A DNA stretch of 64,000 nt from Polytrichum commune (Eukaryota > Streptophyta > Polytrichopsida > Polytrichales > Polytrichaceae), in assembly GCA_950295325.1 (NCBI GenBank), contig OX485803.1, positions 76,895,554-76,959,553 on the forward strand, read 5' to 3'. The position numbers were made by a program, and so were the translations under genes. Of the stretch, positions 20,856 through 31,845 are shown piece by piece. A model generated the notes under the pieces. The model was given only the letters and a program-made list of their open reading frames with translations. It was not told the origin of the DNA and made no database searches. How positions within the stretch are numbered: the stretch's first letter is position 1; each line of letters opens with the position of its first letter.

Positions 20856-21785
20856 GTTAAGGGCAGGTTCGGCACAAAATAATTCTAAAAATAGACGCCG
20901 AAATTTTTGGAATATTATTGACATTTTTTGCCGAATATAAAATTAATTATTTTTCAAAATTGCCGAAAAGTAAGAAATTTTTACTTCTCACTAGAGTTTT
21001 ACTTTAAGTGGAAGCATATGTGAATTTTGAAAGAGAGAAGGTGCTCCTTTTGTAATCAAGCTCACTTCCATTAGTCCACAAAGAATATGGGTTAAGAAGA
21101 AGCAAGACTCTAGGTGAGGCTTTTCAAATGTGTTGTACACAAATTTTTGGAGTCCAATTGAGCATAGAAGATGAAGTTTTATAGAATTTTGTCCAACTAA
21201 CAAAAGTTGAGAAATCAATCCTTCTTCCACCTCCAATAAGTTTTGTGTCAAAATAAGTCTTTATGCAAAAGATATGGACAAAACATTGCAGCCGTGTAAA
21301 GATAAAAAAATTAAAATGCGTTCATAACAGTTTTTCGGAGCTCATTTGTGCATAGAAGATCAACTTTTTGGGAATTTTGTTGGTCTAAGAAAAGTTTACA
21401 AATCAAGTAATCTTTCACCTCCAACAAATTTTATGTCATTTGAAGACTCTATGCAAATGTTATGCGAGTTATAAAAATGAAGTCTAACTCGGTGCTTCAC
21501 CTCAAAGTTTACATATCCCATATGCATTGTTGAACACAACTCCACTCTACTTGCATAAAGCACAGAGCATTCTCTACTCTTCACTCACATCTTACTTGTC
21601 ATTCAATGCAAGAGAGATGTACAAGATATAAGCTTAAATAGAAAATTAAAAATGAATTTAAGCTGAATTTTAAAAATTAAAAGAGAAAATTGCTGAAAAT
21701 ATGAATATACTATTTCTAGGTGCCGAACACTATTTTTTTACTTTTAATAATTATTCGGCAAGAGAGCGCCGAAGCTGCCCTTAAC
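20856..21785. mobile_element. Element M: non-autonomous DNA transposon with inverted ends
   Basis: Left end GTTAAGGGCAGGTTCGGC, right end GCCGAAGCTGCCCTTAAC (one mismatch as inverted repeats), extended by GTACG/CGTAC. Subterminal TTCGGC/GCCGAA words recur several times inside each end, a habit of class II elements. About 930 bp, AT-rich, no transposase. Because the flanks are palindromic, the TSD can be read as TTAA (piggyBac-like), TTA/TAA (Harbinger-like) or GTAC, so the superfamily is open. It splits LINE segments 5 and 6. Confidence 0.75.
21140..21475. repeat. Two diverged direct repeats of about 130 bp inside M
   Basis: The words 'gcatagaagat', 'gaattttgt', 'caaatcaa', 'cacctccaa' and 'tatgcaaa' occur in the same order at about 21150-21275 and 21340-21465. 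Confidence 0.5.
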
Positions 21786-22546
21786 GTACGGTAGTTTAGG
21801 GGTCGCTTTGAATTTTTGTTTGAACTCCTTAGGGGATAGGATTTGGTGTGTGTTCGGGTTTTGGATTTGGGTTAGGGCGGTGATGTTGTACGTGTGTAGC
21901 TTATTAAGATTATTTTTGGTGGTTTGTTTTTGGTCTTGGGAGAGTAGGGTGTAACATGTTGTTTGCAGCCATGTATGTTCTATTGCTGACTGCTTTATGG
22001 GGAAGTTTTTGGTGGTCGTATGGACATGGATTTCATATTCCCGTTCTAGTAGGTATAGTGTGCGGGTTGTGGGTGATCTTACACATGCATGGTATTTTAG
22101 GCGTGGGAGGTGGCATGATCCCCCATATTTGGTTGTTATGTATTTGGTTAGACATTGGTAGATTTGGGTTAGTTGGCCTTGGTCATTAAGGGCATTGAGT
22201 AGTTGCTTGCCAATACAATGAATGTAGTCGGGGAGGATGGAGGTGGTATTCATGCCAAAGTCTTCATGGGAAAGGTGACTTAGTGCATTCGTTGTGCTAT
22301 TGGGTAGATTGCATATTCCTTCAGTGGGTTTACTAAGGACTTTGTCTAATTTTTTGATGTCAAGTTTAGAGAATGGGACTGCATAATATGCGTAGGCTAA
22401 TCCTGGTTTGAACACTGTATTTAGGATGTGGATCTTTTGTTTATTTATGGTTGGGGATGTTGTTAATAGTTTATTTTGTTTTTTGGCTTTTTCCATGGCG
22501 ATGTTTCTTTGGATGTTCCATTTTAGTGAGGGGATTAGATGGATGC
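21786..22546 (-). pseudogene. LINE segment 5: RT thumb and connecting region
   Basis: One frame is open from 22496 to 21744 on the minus strand (250 codons, the last few running into M). After the RT core it reads TVFKPGLAYAYYAVPFSKLD, LSHLSHEDFGMNT, DYIHCIGKQLLNALN and KYGGSCHLPRLK, typical of the region following the RT palm in LINEs. Joined to segment 4 without S1, it gives an uninterrupted YTYFGIHLIPSLKWN, the YLG-like motif after YADD. Confidence 0.78.
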
Positions 22547-23711
22547 TATGAGCCCAAAATGGTTGCTCATATTTGTTTTATGTTTAGAATCTATTTAGAA
22601 TTGCATTTGGAGTGTTATTGAAACAATCAAAAGTATAAAAAGAATGAGGCTTGATGTGGTTTATGTTTTAGGCCTTAAGCCTATTTTGTGTGGTTAATTA
22701 GAAGCTTAGTGATATTAGGGAGTGTTTTGGTTAAGTGTGTAGTGTTTGGTGAAGCAAGGGGAAGGGCCTTGTATTTAAATGTTTGATTTAGAACATGTTT
22801 GTGTTGGTTTAGGGGGTGAGGGTTTAGTGGATAGGATAAGGTCCTACTAAGTAGGAGAAGGTTAAGGGGTTGTGGTCTTGGGTGCCTCTCCTCCTCCTCC
22901 TCTCCTCTCTTCCTTCTTCTTCTTCCTCTCTTCTTCTCTCCTCTTTCTCTCCCCTTCCCCTCTAGGAATGTGAGCTCTTAGAGCTAGAAAATATGTGGGG
23001 ATTAGGTGGTGTTTTAGTGGAATTAGTGGGCTTGGTTAGGGTAATTAGGTAGGGGGCTTGTTAGAAATTAGGTAGATGCTTAGTTAATCAGCTGGTTTAA
23101 TGTGGGCTTAGTAGCTGGAGACTGCCAAAGGCAGCTGGTTAAGGTGGAGATAGCAGCTGGGAGACTACCGAAGCAGCTGGGAGCCTGCCGAAGGCAGCTG
23201 GTTAATGTGGATTGGTTAAGTTGGGCTTAGCAGCTGGGAACCTGCCGAAGGCAGCTGGTTAAATTGGGCTTAGCAGCTGGGAGACTGCAGAGGCAACTGG
23301 TTAATGTGGACTGGTTAAGTTGGGCTTAGCAGCTGGGAGCCTGCCGAGAGGCAGCTGGTTTAAGGTGGGCTTAGCTAGTTGGAGTTAGGAGGATGGGTTG
23401 AATTAGTAGCCGGATATGGACCATTGGCGGACCGGCTGATCATGGGGAAGGCCTAAGGGCACTAATGGCACTTAGATGGTAGGCTAGGTAATTAGCGATT
23501 TAAGTGTTGGTGTGTAAGTAGCTTAGGAAGAAGGAGAAGATCATTTTTCAATGCTTGTATTCTTATTATGAAATAAATTGGTGTGCAAGATTTGATGGGA
23601 AATGTAATGGATTCTCACGAAGTTGGTAAGATGGAGTCATGGGAACACGAATGTGATATCCATTCCCTCACCCGGACTAGGACGCTTAAGGGTGGGCGGT
23701 TTGGCCTCACA
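22547..23711 (+). mobile_element. Solo LTR S1
   Basis: TATGAGCCCAAAATGG...GGCCTCACA with TSD GATGC at 22542-22546 and 23712-23716. 1165 bp, same family as S2 and S3. It holds a polypyrimidine block (22885-22965) and a minisatellite. No internal region, primer site or coding sequence, hence solo LTR. Its removal restores the LINE frame exactly. Confidence 0.85.
23090..23375. repeat. Minisatellite in S1
   Basis: Five or six imperfect units of about 45-65 bp with 'gcagctgggagactgccgaa' and 'ggcagctggttaa' words. Confidence 0.7.
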
Positions 23712-23979
23712 GATGCCAAAATATGTATATGGTTCGTTTTGTGTCAACATGGGGAAGGGTTTATTCTTGAAGTGGATCTAGTGAGCATGTATGTAGGCTT
23801 TGAAGAGAGTAGGTTTCAGGTTTGATTTGTTGGGGCATCCTATGATGGCGCATTTGGAGAGATTAAGGTCTAGGTGTGCCCATTATGAGAATTTTTAGAG
23901 TTTGGAAATTTGTGGTTGGATTTGTGTTATGTTGTCGGTAAGTATGGCTAGGTCATCAGCGTAGGCTATGGTGTTACAT
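23712..23979 (-). pseudogene. LINE segment 4: RT catalytic YADD box
   Basis: Minus-strand reading NTIAYADDLAILTD at about 23975-23930 carries the RT catalytic YADD. It is followed, after two stops, by LNLSKCAIIGCPNK. Its N-terminal partner lies 34.8 kb away in segment 3. Removing F with one TACAT puts both in the same frame. Confidence 0.85.
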
Positions 23980-24515
23980 TGTCGCGCACCTCTCCATGAG
24001 GAGTGCCCGAAACACTATGGGCACAAGGGGGACCCCGGAGTGACACCCGGGACTTATGGCGCCGTTGGTGAGAGGGCCCAAGTGATCCTAGTGTGGGTGA
24101 GGGCCCCGGGCGTTGGGAACGCCTCCCACCCACGGAGACTAGGAGGCACAAGGGGAAGGCCATGAGTTATGCGTAGCTCATGGCGTGGTGATTCTAGAAT
24201 GCTCAAGAACACCTCAATCGGAGGTGTGAGCTAGGAGTTATGGCCATTTGAGTGGAGCGCTGTCCCGGGACAGCGCCCTGGTACAGCAGTGCCTGGGAGT
24301 GATTCCCGGGACTGCCAAGGTTCAAACAGGCATAACTTCATCACCACTTGCCCGAATGGGGCAAGTGAGGAGTCCATCGGCATCTACATGAAGCGTAGAT
24401 GAAGATGGAGTGGTCAAGTGTTAGCATCAGACATCATACAAGGAAGTTATGATGGTCTGAAGCTGTGGGGGCTTCTAGGCCCAGCGGCTAAGGGAAAATG
24501 TCCACTTGGCCCCAA
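23980..24515 (+). repeat. 5' LTR of F, left 536 bp
   Basis: Starts TGTCGCGCACC. It breaks at a CT microhomology (24516-24517) where inverted LTR sequence of D begins. About 379 bp of this LTR is missing between here and 52643. Confidence 0.88.
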
Positions 24516-24940
24516 CTTCATCTACGCTACACGTAGATGCCGATGCACTCCTCACTTGCCCCATTAGGGCAAGTGGTGAGCAAGTTATACCTGTTTGAAC
24601 CTTGGCAGTCCCGGGAATCACTCCCAGGCACTGCTGTACCAGGGCGCTGTCCCGGGACAGCGCCCCACTCAAATGGCCATAACTCCTAGCTCACACCTCC
24701 GATTGAGGTGTTCTTGAGCATTCTAGAATCACCACGCCATGAGCTACGCATAGCTCATGGCCTTACCCTAGTGCCTCCTAGTCTCCGTGGGTGGGAGGCG
24801 TTCCCAACGCCCGGGGCCCTCACCCACACTAGGATCACTTGGGCCCTCTCACCAACGGCGCCACAAGTCCCGGGTGTCACTCCGGGGTCCCCCTTGTGCC
24901 CATGGTGTTTCGGGCACTCCTCATGGAGAGGTGCGGGACA
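24516..24940 (-). repeat. 3' LTR of D, truncated to 425 bp
   Basis: Minus-strand LTR start TGTCCCGCACC at 24940 (one change from TGTCGC). About 547 bp of the LTR is missing at the left junction. Confidence 0.85.
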
Positions 24941-25529
24941 CTCACCCCCACCAAACGGAGTCGATGCCCTCATCGACTATACTCGTAGTCGGCACACCAA
25001 TTCTCAAGTTGCCATCCTCTATGGTGCGGCATTGTGTTTACCTTAGGGCGCGACCCCCACAATGCATCTTCACATTTGGCATAGTCCCAAAGGTGTCGTT
25101 CCTAGGTGGTCCGTTAGCGACTTTGGATCTCTCATCCAAGGACCTAACCTATACTAGACCCACCTACTTTGGGACTCACATGGGTTGCCCCTCTTTTGGG
25201 GCCTCCCCCGTTAGGCTCCACTAGCCTAACGTGACACATCTAGGCGAGACCTCAACGCTTCCACTAAGTTGTCTCGGTTGCAACTCCGAGATGGCTTTCC
25301 ATTGTTAAGCCACGCCTCGATCGCACGGGGGTGATGCCAAGTCCCGCCCGACTCGGTTCCCACTTTGCTCTTTCGAGACATGGGTTCATGACTCCCATGC
25401 GCCAACTCTCGTTAGCTCGCGGGTAGCACTTTTATGAGCACGCGCCATCACCTTGTCCCCGCCCGGACAAGCCCACAACTAAGAAGTTTCTTGGTTTTAT
25501 CCAAGGCCCCTCCAAGCCATGGCCCCCAA
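24941..25529 (-). other. 3' non-coding region of D, first part
   Basis: Starts (plus strand) CTCACCCCCACCAAA, the complement of the polypurine tract. Interrupted by C at 25529 and resumed at 32825. Confidence 0.8.
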
Positions 25530-26503
25530 TGTCACGCACCTCTCCATGAGGAGTGCCCGAAACACCATGGGCACAAGGGGGACCCCGGAGTGACACCCGG
25601 GACTTGTGGCGCCGTTGGTGAGAGGGCCCAAGTGATCCTAGTGTGGGTGAGGGCCCCGGGCGTTGGGAACGCCTCCCACCCACAGAGACTAGGAGGCACA
25701 AGGGTAAGGCCATGAGCTATGCGTAGCTCATGGCGTGGTGATTCTAGAATGCTCAAGAACACCTCAATCTGTCGTGTGAGCTAGGAGTTATGGCCATTTG
25801 AGTGGGGCGCTGTCCCGGGACAGCGCCCTGGTACAGCAGTGCCTGGGAGAGATTCCCGGGACTGCCAAGGTTCAAGCAGGCATAACTTCCTCATTACTTG
25901 CCTGAATGGGGCAAGTGAGGAGTCCATTGGCATCTACGTGAAGCGTAGATGAGGATGGAGTGGTTGGTTGTTATGATCAGACTTCATACAAGGAAGTTAT
26001 GATGGTCTGAAGCTGCTGGGGGGTTTCTAGGCCCAGCAGCTAAAGGAAAGTGTCCACTTGGCCCCAACTCTTGGTAAAGAGACAAGAGGTTGGTTGACGG
26101 TGGGGTAGGGGCCCCGCGTAAAGTCCTAGAGGCTTATATGGGTGAGGTGGTGTGGCCTCACCCACCCGAGGCCGAACGGCAAGGCCTCCATGGGCTTTGG
26201 CCTATTGTGAGGCCATAGTTGCCTAGTATGGTTCGGGTTGTTGTAGTGTTGCTCCGGCAACGCGATGATCAACATACGATTGGACTTCCATGGATGGAAG
26301 TCCACATTGGGGAAATGGGTTACTGATTAAGGGGTGAGTCCCGAAAGCAAAGTAGGAGGGTTGGTTCCCTCCTATGAACTATTGGTCCGGGGTAAGAGGA
26401 GCTATCCATTAGCATGGCGGAATGCGAAGGGTTAGCGACTCGTAACCTTTGCTAGAATTGAAAATTGGCAAGATTGTTAAGGGACCTAGCAAGGGTTGCG
26501 ACA
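25530..26503 (+). repeat. 5' LTR of C
   Basis: TGTCACGCACC...GTTGCGACA, 'ggttggttgttatgatcagac' subtype, same hairpins as in A. Confidence 0.93.
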
Positions 26504-26505
26504 CG

Positions 26506-26518
26506 TGGTATCAGAGCA
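26506..26518 (+). other. Primer-binding site, initiator-Met tRNA type (C)
   Basis: TGGTATCAGAGCA, 2 bp after the LTR. Confidence 0.88.
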
Positions 26519-26553
26519 GGTTTCCAATTTTCGAGCTAGCACTTTGAGGGAAG

Positions 26554-27480
26554 CATGGCTATCAAATAAGCGGGTTGTGATGGTGACCCGGGGTTTCCAA
26601 AAGGTTGTGAGGCTCAAATTGGAACAAAGATCATGTGTAAATGGAATTTGACCATACCATTGGTTCTAATGACAATGGTGGGCATGATGGTGGATTCGGT
26701 AAGGAAAATGGTGGAGTCCTTTGAAAGGGCTCCCGCACGCCTCAAAAAACATTTGGGGCCTAGAATACCGAAGGCACCCAAAACCTTGGAGGGCATTAAT
26801 GTTGGATTGAAATTCCAATTCGAAATGCTTGGAAGGTGGTGATGTTGAAATGAACTTGGGGCACATGAGGCACCCGGGGCCTCTTAAGGCCTATGGGCGC
26901 TATTCAAACGCACAAAGGAAGGATACACCTAAAACGGACGAGCTTTCTAAGAAATGCATCCTTTTAGGTGGGGTTTTAAAAGCGGGTGGTGGATGCCTTG
27001 TTTAAGTCCCTAAGGCTTCTTGAGGACATGGTGGGGACCATCAAGTTTGCAAGAGCATTGAAGCCGATGGTCCCAAAGAGAAGTTTGGCGGCGCATCACC
27101 ACAAGTGGCTTTAGCCAAAGTAGGTCCCAAAGAAATGAGTGCAAATTGTTTGGTCCATTTTACTTAGGCAAAACATGTTGGTGCCGCGGACGGAATGTTG
27201 AAAGGTGGCTTTATGCTTCCAAAGCAAATCATACTTGTGCCGCGGACGGAATGTTGGGAGGTGGGTTTGTCCTACCAAGGCAATTCATGTTCGTGCCGCG
27301 GACGGAGTGTGGGAAGGTGGCTTTGTGCTACCAAGGCAAAACATGTTTGTTTTGCGGACAAACTATTAGAAATTGGTTTTGTGGCACCAAACCAATTTGT
27401 CCCGCGGACAAAATGTTTAAAGTTGGTTTTGCAGACCAAGCCAAGCCAAGTTGCCGAGGACCGAATGTAAGACGATGGCA
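26554..27480 (+). pseudogene. Gag remnant of C with stop at codon 5 and zinc-knuckle-like array
   Basis: ATG 26554 is followed by GCT ATC AAA TAA. Downstream, shifted frames read VRKMVESFERAPARLKKHLG (about 26697-26756). At 27180-27420 five units of about 56 bp built around CCGCGGACGGAATGTTG encode Cys/Gly/Arg-rich stretches (CLFCGQTIRNWFC), which look like decayed CCHC knuckles. Gag would bind and package RNA; this copy cannot make it. Confidence 0.7.
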
Positions 27481-27599
27481 TTGTGGCCAAGGCTAGTAGC
27501 CTTAAGCCAAGGCCAAATCTTTTGTACCTTGAGGCTCAATGAATGGGAGAAATGTCTCATGTGTTGACAAAGAGGCTACCACTCCTTCTTGAGCCCAAA

Positions 27600-30500
27600 A
27601 CTCACAAGGGAGTTGGGGCTTGCCGATTGATAGAGAAAGCAAGCCCACCAAGGTGCGGTTTGGAAAGGGCGAACCGCATGAGGCAAAGGAGGCCGCGATG
27701 CATGTAACCTTTCAATGTGGGACATTGGATTTTTGTCAAAATTTCACACCATGTGAAATAGATGAAATGCATGTCATTGTGAAGGCCGCCTACTTTGAAA
27801 CTCACATGATAGATGTGAGGTGCAAGCCGGGTGCTTGCGGTGCATTATGATGTGTCATAATAGCATAGAATTGAAGTTCAAATTGACAAGGACTCCTATG
27901 GTAGGAGGACCCAAGTTGAATTTGGTCTTAATGGACCAAATGCAAAATATAAACGTAATTGTCGTGGTTCAATTGGAGCAACTCCAAAGAACGTATGGGG
28001 AGGCGAGGAAAGATGGGCCTCCTCCAAACCATACTTGTGGGATGTTGGTGAGATACAAGGATGTATTCACCAATGTGTTGCTCAAAATGTTACCGCCAAG
28101 GAGTGAATTACAACTTTGCTCAAGAAGAAATTGAGTTCTTGAGGCATGTGGTGACAAAGGAAGTTGGTGGACAAACATGAAGAATTTCAAGGCAATCCAA
28201 GAGGAGAATTGGCCCTTGATTCAAAAAAGGCTTAGGTCATTGGTTGGCCTAGCCAACTACTACCACCACTTCATTCTAGATTTGTTTTAAGGTTGCTAGT
28301 ACCTTAGTCGACTTATTGAGGAAATGGCTATCCCAAGAGTGGGATGAGCCTTGTCACCAAGCCTTTGGGAAGCTCAAGAGCAAGTTCCCTTCACAAGATG
28401 TGGTTAAGTTTCCGGGTTTTCATAAGCATTTTGAAGTGCACATGGAGACGAAGGACTTTATCATTGGCGCATAATGATGCAAGATGGATGACCATTGCTT
28501 ATGAGAGCATTAGGCTCCATGGTTGTCGAACCTTGTCCGGCTTGTGCAAGAAATGGCTATCCCAAGAGTGGGATGAGCCATGCCACAAAGCCTTTGGGAA
28601 GCTTGAGAGCAAGTTCTCTTCGCCGCCCGTGCTCAAGTTTGCGGAATTTGACAAACCTTTTGAGGTGCATACGGGGGCGAGTGACTTTGCCATTGGTGGA
28701 TGTTGATCCAAGATGGATGCCCATTGCATATGGGAGCATTAAGCTTAAGGTTATCAAACCTTGTGCGACTTGTGAAAGAAATGGCTATCTCAAGAGTGGG
28801 ATGAGCCTTGCCCCAAAGTCTTTGGGGAGCTTAATACAAAGTTGTCTTTGCCACCCGTGTTCAAGTTCGCGGAGCTTGACAAACCTTTTGAGGTCTATAC
28901 GGGGGGGCGAGTGACTTTGCCATTGGCGGATGATTAATGTAAGATGGATGGCCATTGCATATGAGAGCGTTAAGCTTGACGGTTATCCGACCTTATCCGA
29001 CTTGTGGAAGAAATGACTATCCCAAGAGTGGGATGAGCCTTGCCACCAAGTCTTTGGGGAGCTTGAGAGCAAGTGTTCTTAGACGCCCGTGCTCAAGTTC
29101 GCGGAGCTTGACAAACCTTTTGAGGTGCATACGGGGGTGAATGACTTTGCCAATGGCGGATTGTTGATGTAAGATGGATGGCCATTGCATATGGGAGCAT
29201 GAAGCTTGATGGTGGTCAAAGAAGACACCCAACTCATGACAAAGAACTTCTTTGCCGTAGTGCATTGCTTGAAGATGTGGCGACACTATTTGGGGTTGCA
29301 CAAACCAAAGGTCTACATGGATAATGTGTCCTAAAAGAATTTTGACATTCAAGCGCAAGTGAGCGCCAAGTCATTGCGGTGGCATGATAGTTTGGCGCTT
29401 ATAAAGGTGGATTTGATCCACAAACCGGACCGTGGAAATGTGGTGCCGGATGCGCGAAGTAGACCGGAAGAGTTCCAAGCAATGAGAACCATCCAAACCT
29501 TGTAGCTAATGTGTGCCGGCGAAGAAAACTTGTGATGCAAGATACGGGAGGGGTAAATTAACTACCCCGAGGCACAAAAGCTTTTAGGTGAGCTTCGCAA
29601 GAGCAAGGTGCTTAAAGAGGTTAAGTTGGTGGACGGATTGTTCAAGTGCAAGCAAAGTTGGGTGTATGTGCCACAAGGCAAGTTGAGGCTATCGGTTTTG
29701 AAGGAGGAATATGATAGTCCTATTGCCGGCCATAGAGGAGAAAAAGAAAAAACCGCCATAGAATGGTGTCATCGAGTTACCATTGGCGGTGCATAAAAGG
29801 AAGATATAGCCCACTTTGTGAAGGTTTGAATTAAAGTGCCAAGTGAACCGAGCCTCTTACCAAAAGCAAGGCGGTTTCTTGCAACCGTTGCCTATCCCGT
29901 CGGCGCCATGGCATAGTATGTGCATGGACTTGATCACAAGTTTGCCGGAGTCACATGGGTATGATGCCATCTTGTTGATGGTATAGCGGTTTGCCAAGTT
30001 GGCACACATGGTGCCGATTGTGGGAACCGCCACCGCGTTGGAGACCGCATAGCCTTTTCTCAAATGATGGTTGAGGCACCACGGGTTGCCAAGAGTGATT
30101 GTAAGGGATCAAGATCCAAAGTTCACAAGTGCATTTTCAATGCATTTCTCTAAGGAGGTCGGAATGAAACTAAGGTTTAGCACGGCCTTGCATTCCCAAA
30201 TGAATGGGAAAACGGAGCATGTGAATGTAGTCTTGAAGCAATACTTGAGGAACTTGGTGGGGGCGGACCAAGGAGATTGGGCGGTCTATGTGGGTCGAGC
30301 GGAGTGTAATTGCAATGTAGCCACGCACTTGGCTACCAAGGGGTGGTCTTTCGTGGTGGCTTATGGAGTGGATGCGCTCCACCCTATTAACCTAGCTCTC
30401 GAGGGGGCACATTCAACACTAGAGTTCAACCAAGATGGTGAGGACTTGGCCAAGGATGGTAAACAAGTCTTGGAGATGACCAAGTTGTTGGTGGAGAAAG

Positions 30501-31025
30501 CCCGAAGGTGCTACGAAGTGCAAGTCAATGCCGGAAGACGTGAAGTGGAGTATGAGGTGGGCTTGGTAAGGTGTTGTTGAATGTGAACAACTTCACTTAA
30601 TCGGAACGCCTCACTCCAAAGTTCATGTCCAAAATTTGAGCTCCGTTTTCCATTGTGGAACAAGTGTTCAAGGACATGTATAAGTTGGAATTACCGCCCG
30701 AGATCAAAGTGCATCCAACATTTCAGGTCTCATTCCTAAAGCCATTTAAGGACGACACCTTGTGGCCCGATCACAAGCAAGTGATTAGGCCACCTCCCGA
30801 CCTTGTGAACGTCATTTGGAACATGAGGTAGGAGGGCATCCTCAAGTGTAGGAAGCCCAAATGAAAAGGAAAGAAAATGCACAAAGGAGTACTTGGTGAA
30901 ATGGTGAGGATACCATGAGAAAGAAGCCGTTTGGGTAGCGGCAAGAGACATGATGAACGCCAAGGAATTGGTAAAGCACTTTGAAGAGACTAAGGCTAAG
31001 GATTCCAATAAAATGAAGCGTAGGC
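27600..31025 (+). pseudogene. Pol remnant of C: RT palm missing
   Basis: Protease-like region at 27620-27850, RT-deletion junction at 28107-28115 (LPPRSEL then FAQEEIEF). Four RNase H repeats at 28324, 28553, 28781 and 29013, RNase H end near 29215-29460. Integrase at about 29610-30580 with TAG 30050-30052; core Asp/Asp/Glu positions remain (MDLITSLPES, DQDPKFTS, NGKTEHVN). Chromodomain at about 30880-31020 (KEYLVKW, TGA, GYHEKEA). Same stops as in A, D, E1, E2 and F, so they predate insertion. Confidence 0.87.
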
Positions 31026-31845
31026 ATTGATGAGGACATCAATCTCCTTTAGTGGGGGAGAGACGCTAGTAGCACACTTAGCTTCGAGGCTAGTCGCTCC
31101 ACAACATGTACTTGTTCTTTGGCTTGAGGGAATAAAGCCCAAACTTTAGTGGTGCAAAGAGAAAAGTATGAGATGAGGTCCTAGTCTTGTACTTGTGCTT
31201 GGTTAATGGAAGAGGGGGAATAGATATGCCAAACTAGGTTGGGTAAGCCGAGTAATTGGGGGCCATGGCTTGGAGGGGCCTTGGATAAAACCAAGAAACT
31301 TCTTAGTGGTGGGCTTGTCCGGGCGGGGACAAGGTGATGGCGCGTGCTCATAAAAGTGCTACCCGCGAGCTAACGAGAGTTGGCGCATGGGAGTCATGAA
31401 CCCATGTCTCGAAAGAGCAAAGTGGGAACCGAGTCGGGCGGGACTTGGCATCACCCCCGTGCGATCGAGGCGTGGCTTAACAATGGAAAGCCATCTCGGA
31501 GTTGCAACCGAGACAACTTAGTGGAAGCGTTGAGGTCTCGCCTAGATGTGTCATGTTAGGCTAGTGGAGCCTAACGGGGGGAGGCCCCAAAGGAGGGGCA
31601 ACCCAAGTGAGTCCCAAAGTAGGTGGGTCTAGTGTAGGTTAGGTCCTTGGAGGAGAGATCCAAGGTCGCTAACGGACCACCTAGGAACGACACCTTTGGG
31701 ACTATGCCAAATTTGAAGATGCATTGTGGGGGTCGCGCCCTAAGGTAAACACAATGCCGCACCATAGAGGATGGCAACTTGAGAATTGGTGTGCCGACTA
31801 CGAGTATAGTCGATGAGGGCATCGACTCCGTTTGGTGGGGGTGAG

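Larger units (their letters stand above)
23980..24940. repeat. Long inverted repeat: 425-bp LTR arms, 111-bp loop
   Basis: 23980-24404 (LTR of F, forward) is the near-perfect reverse complement of 24516-24940 (LTR of D). A transcript crossing both would fold into a long hairpin. Confidence 0.85.

Noticed and set aside
27150..27470. CRISPR-like array
   Set aside because: Units are contiguous diverged tandem repeats inside a retrotransposon gag with no unique spacers.
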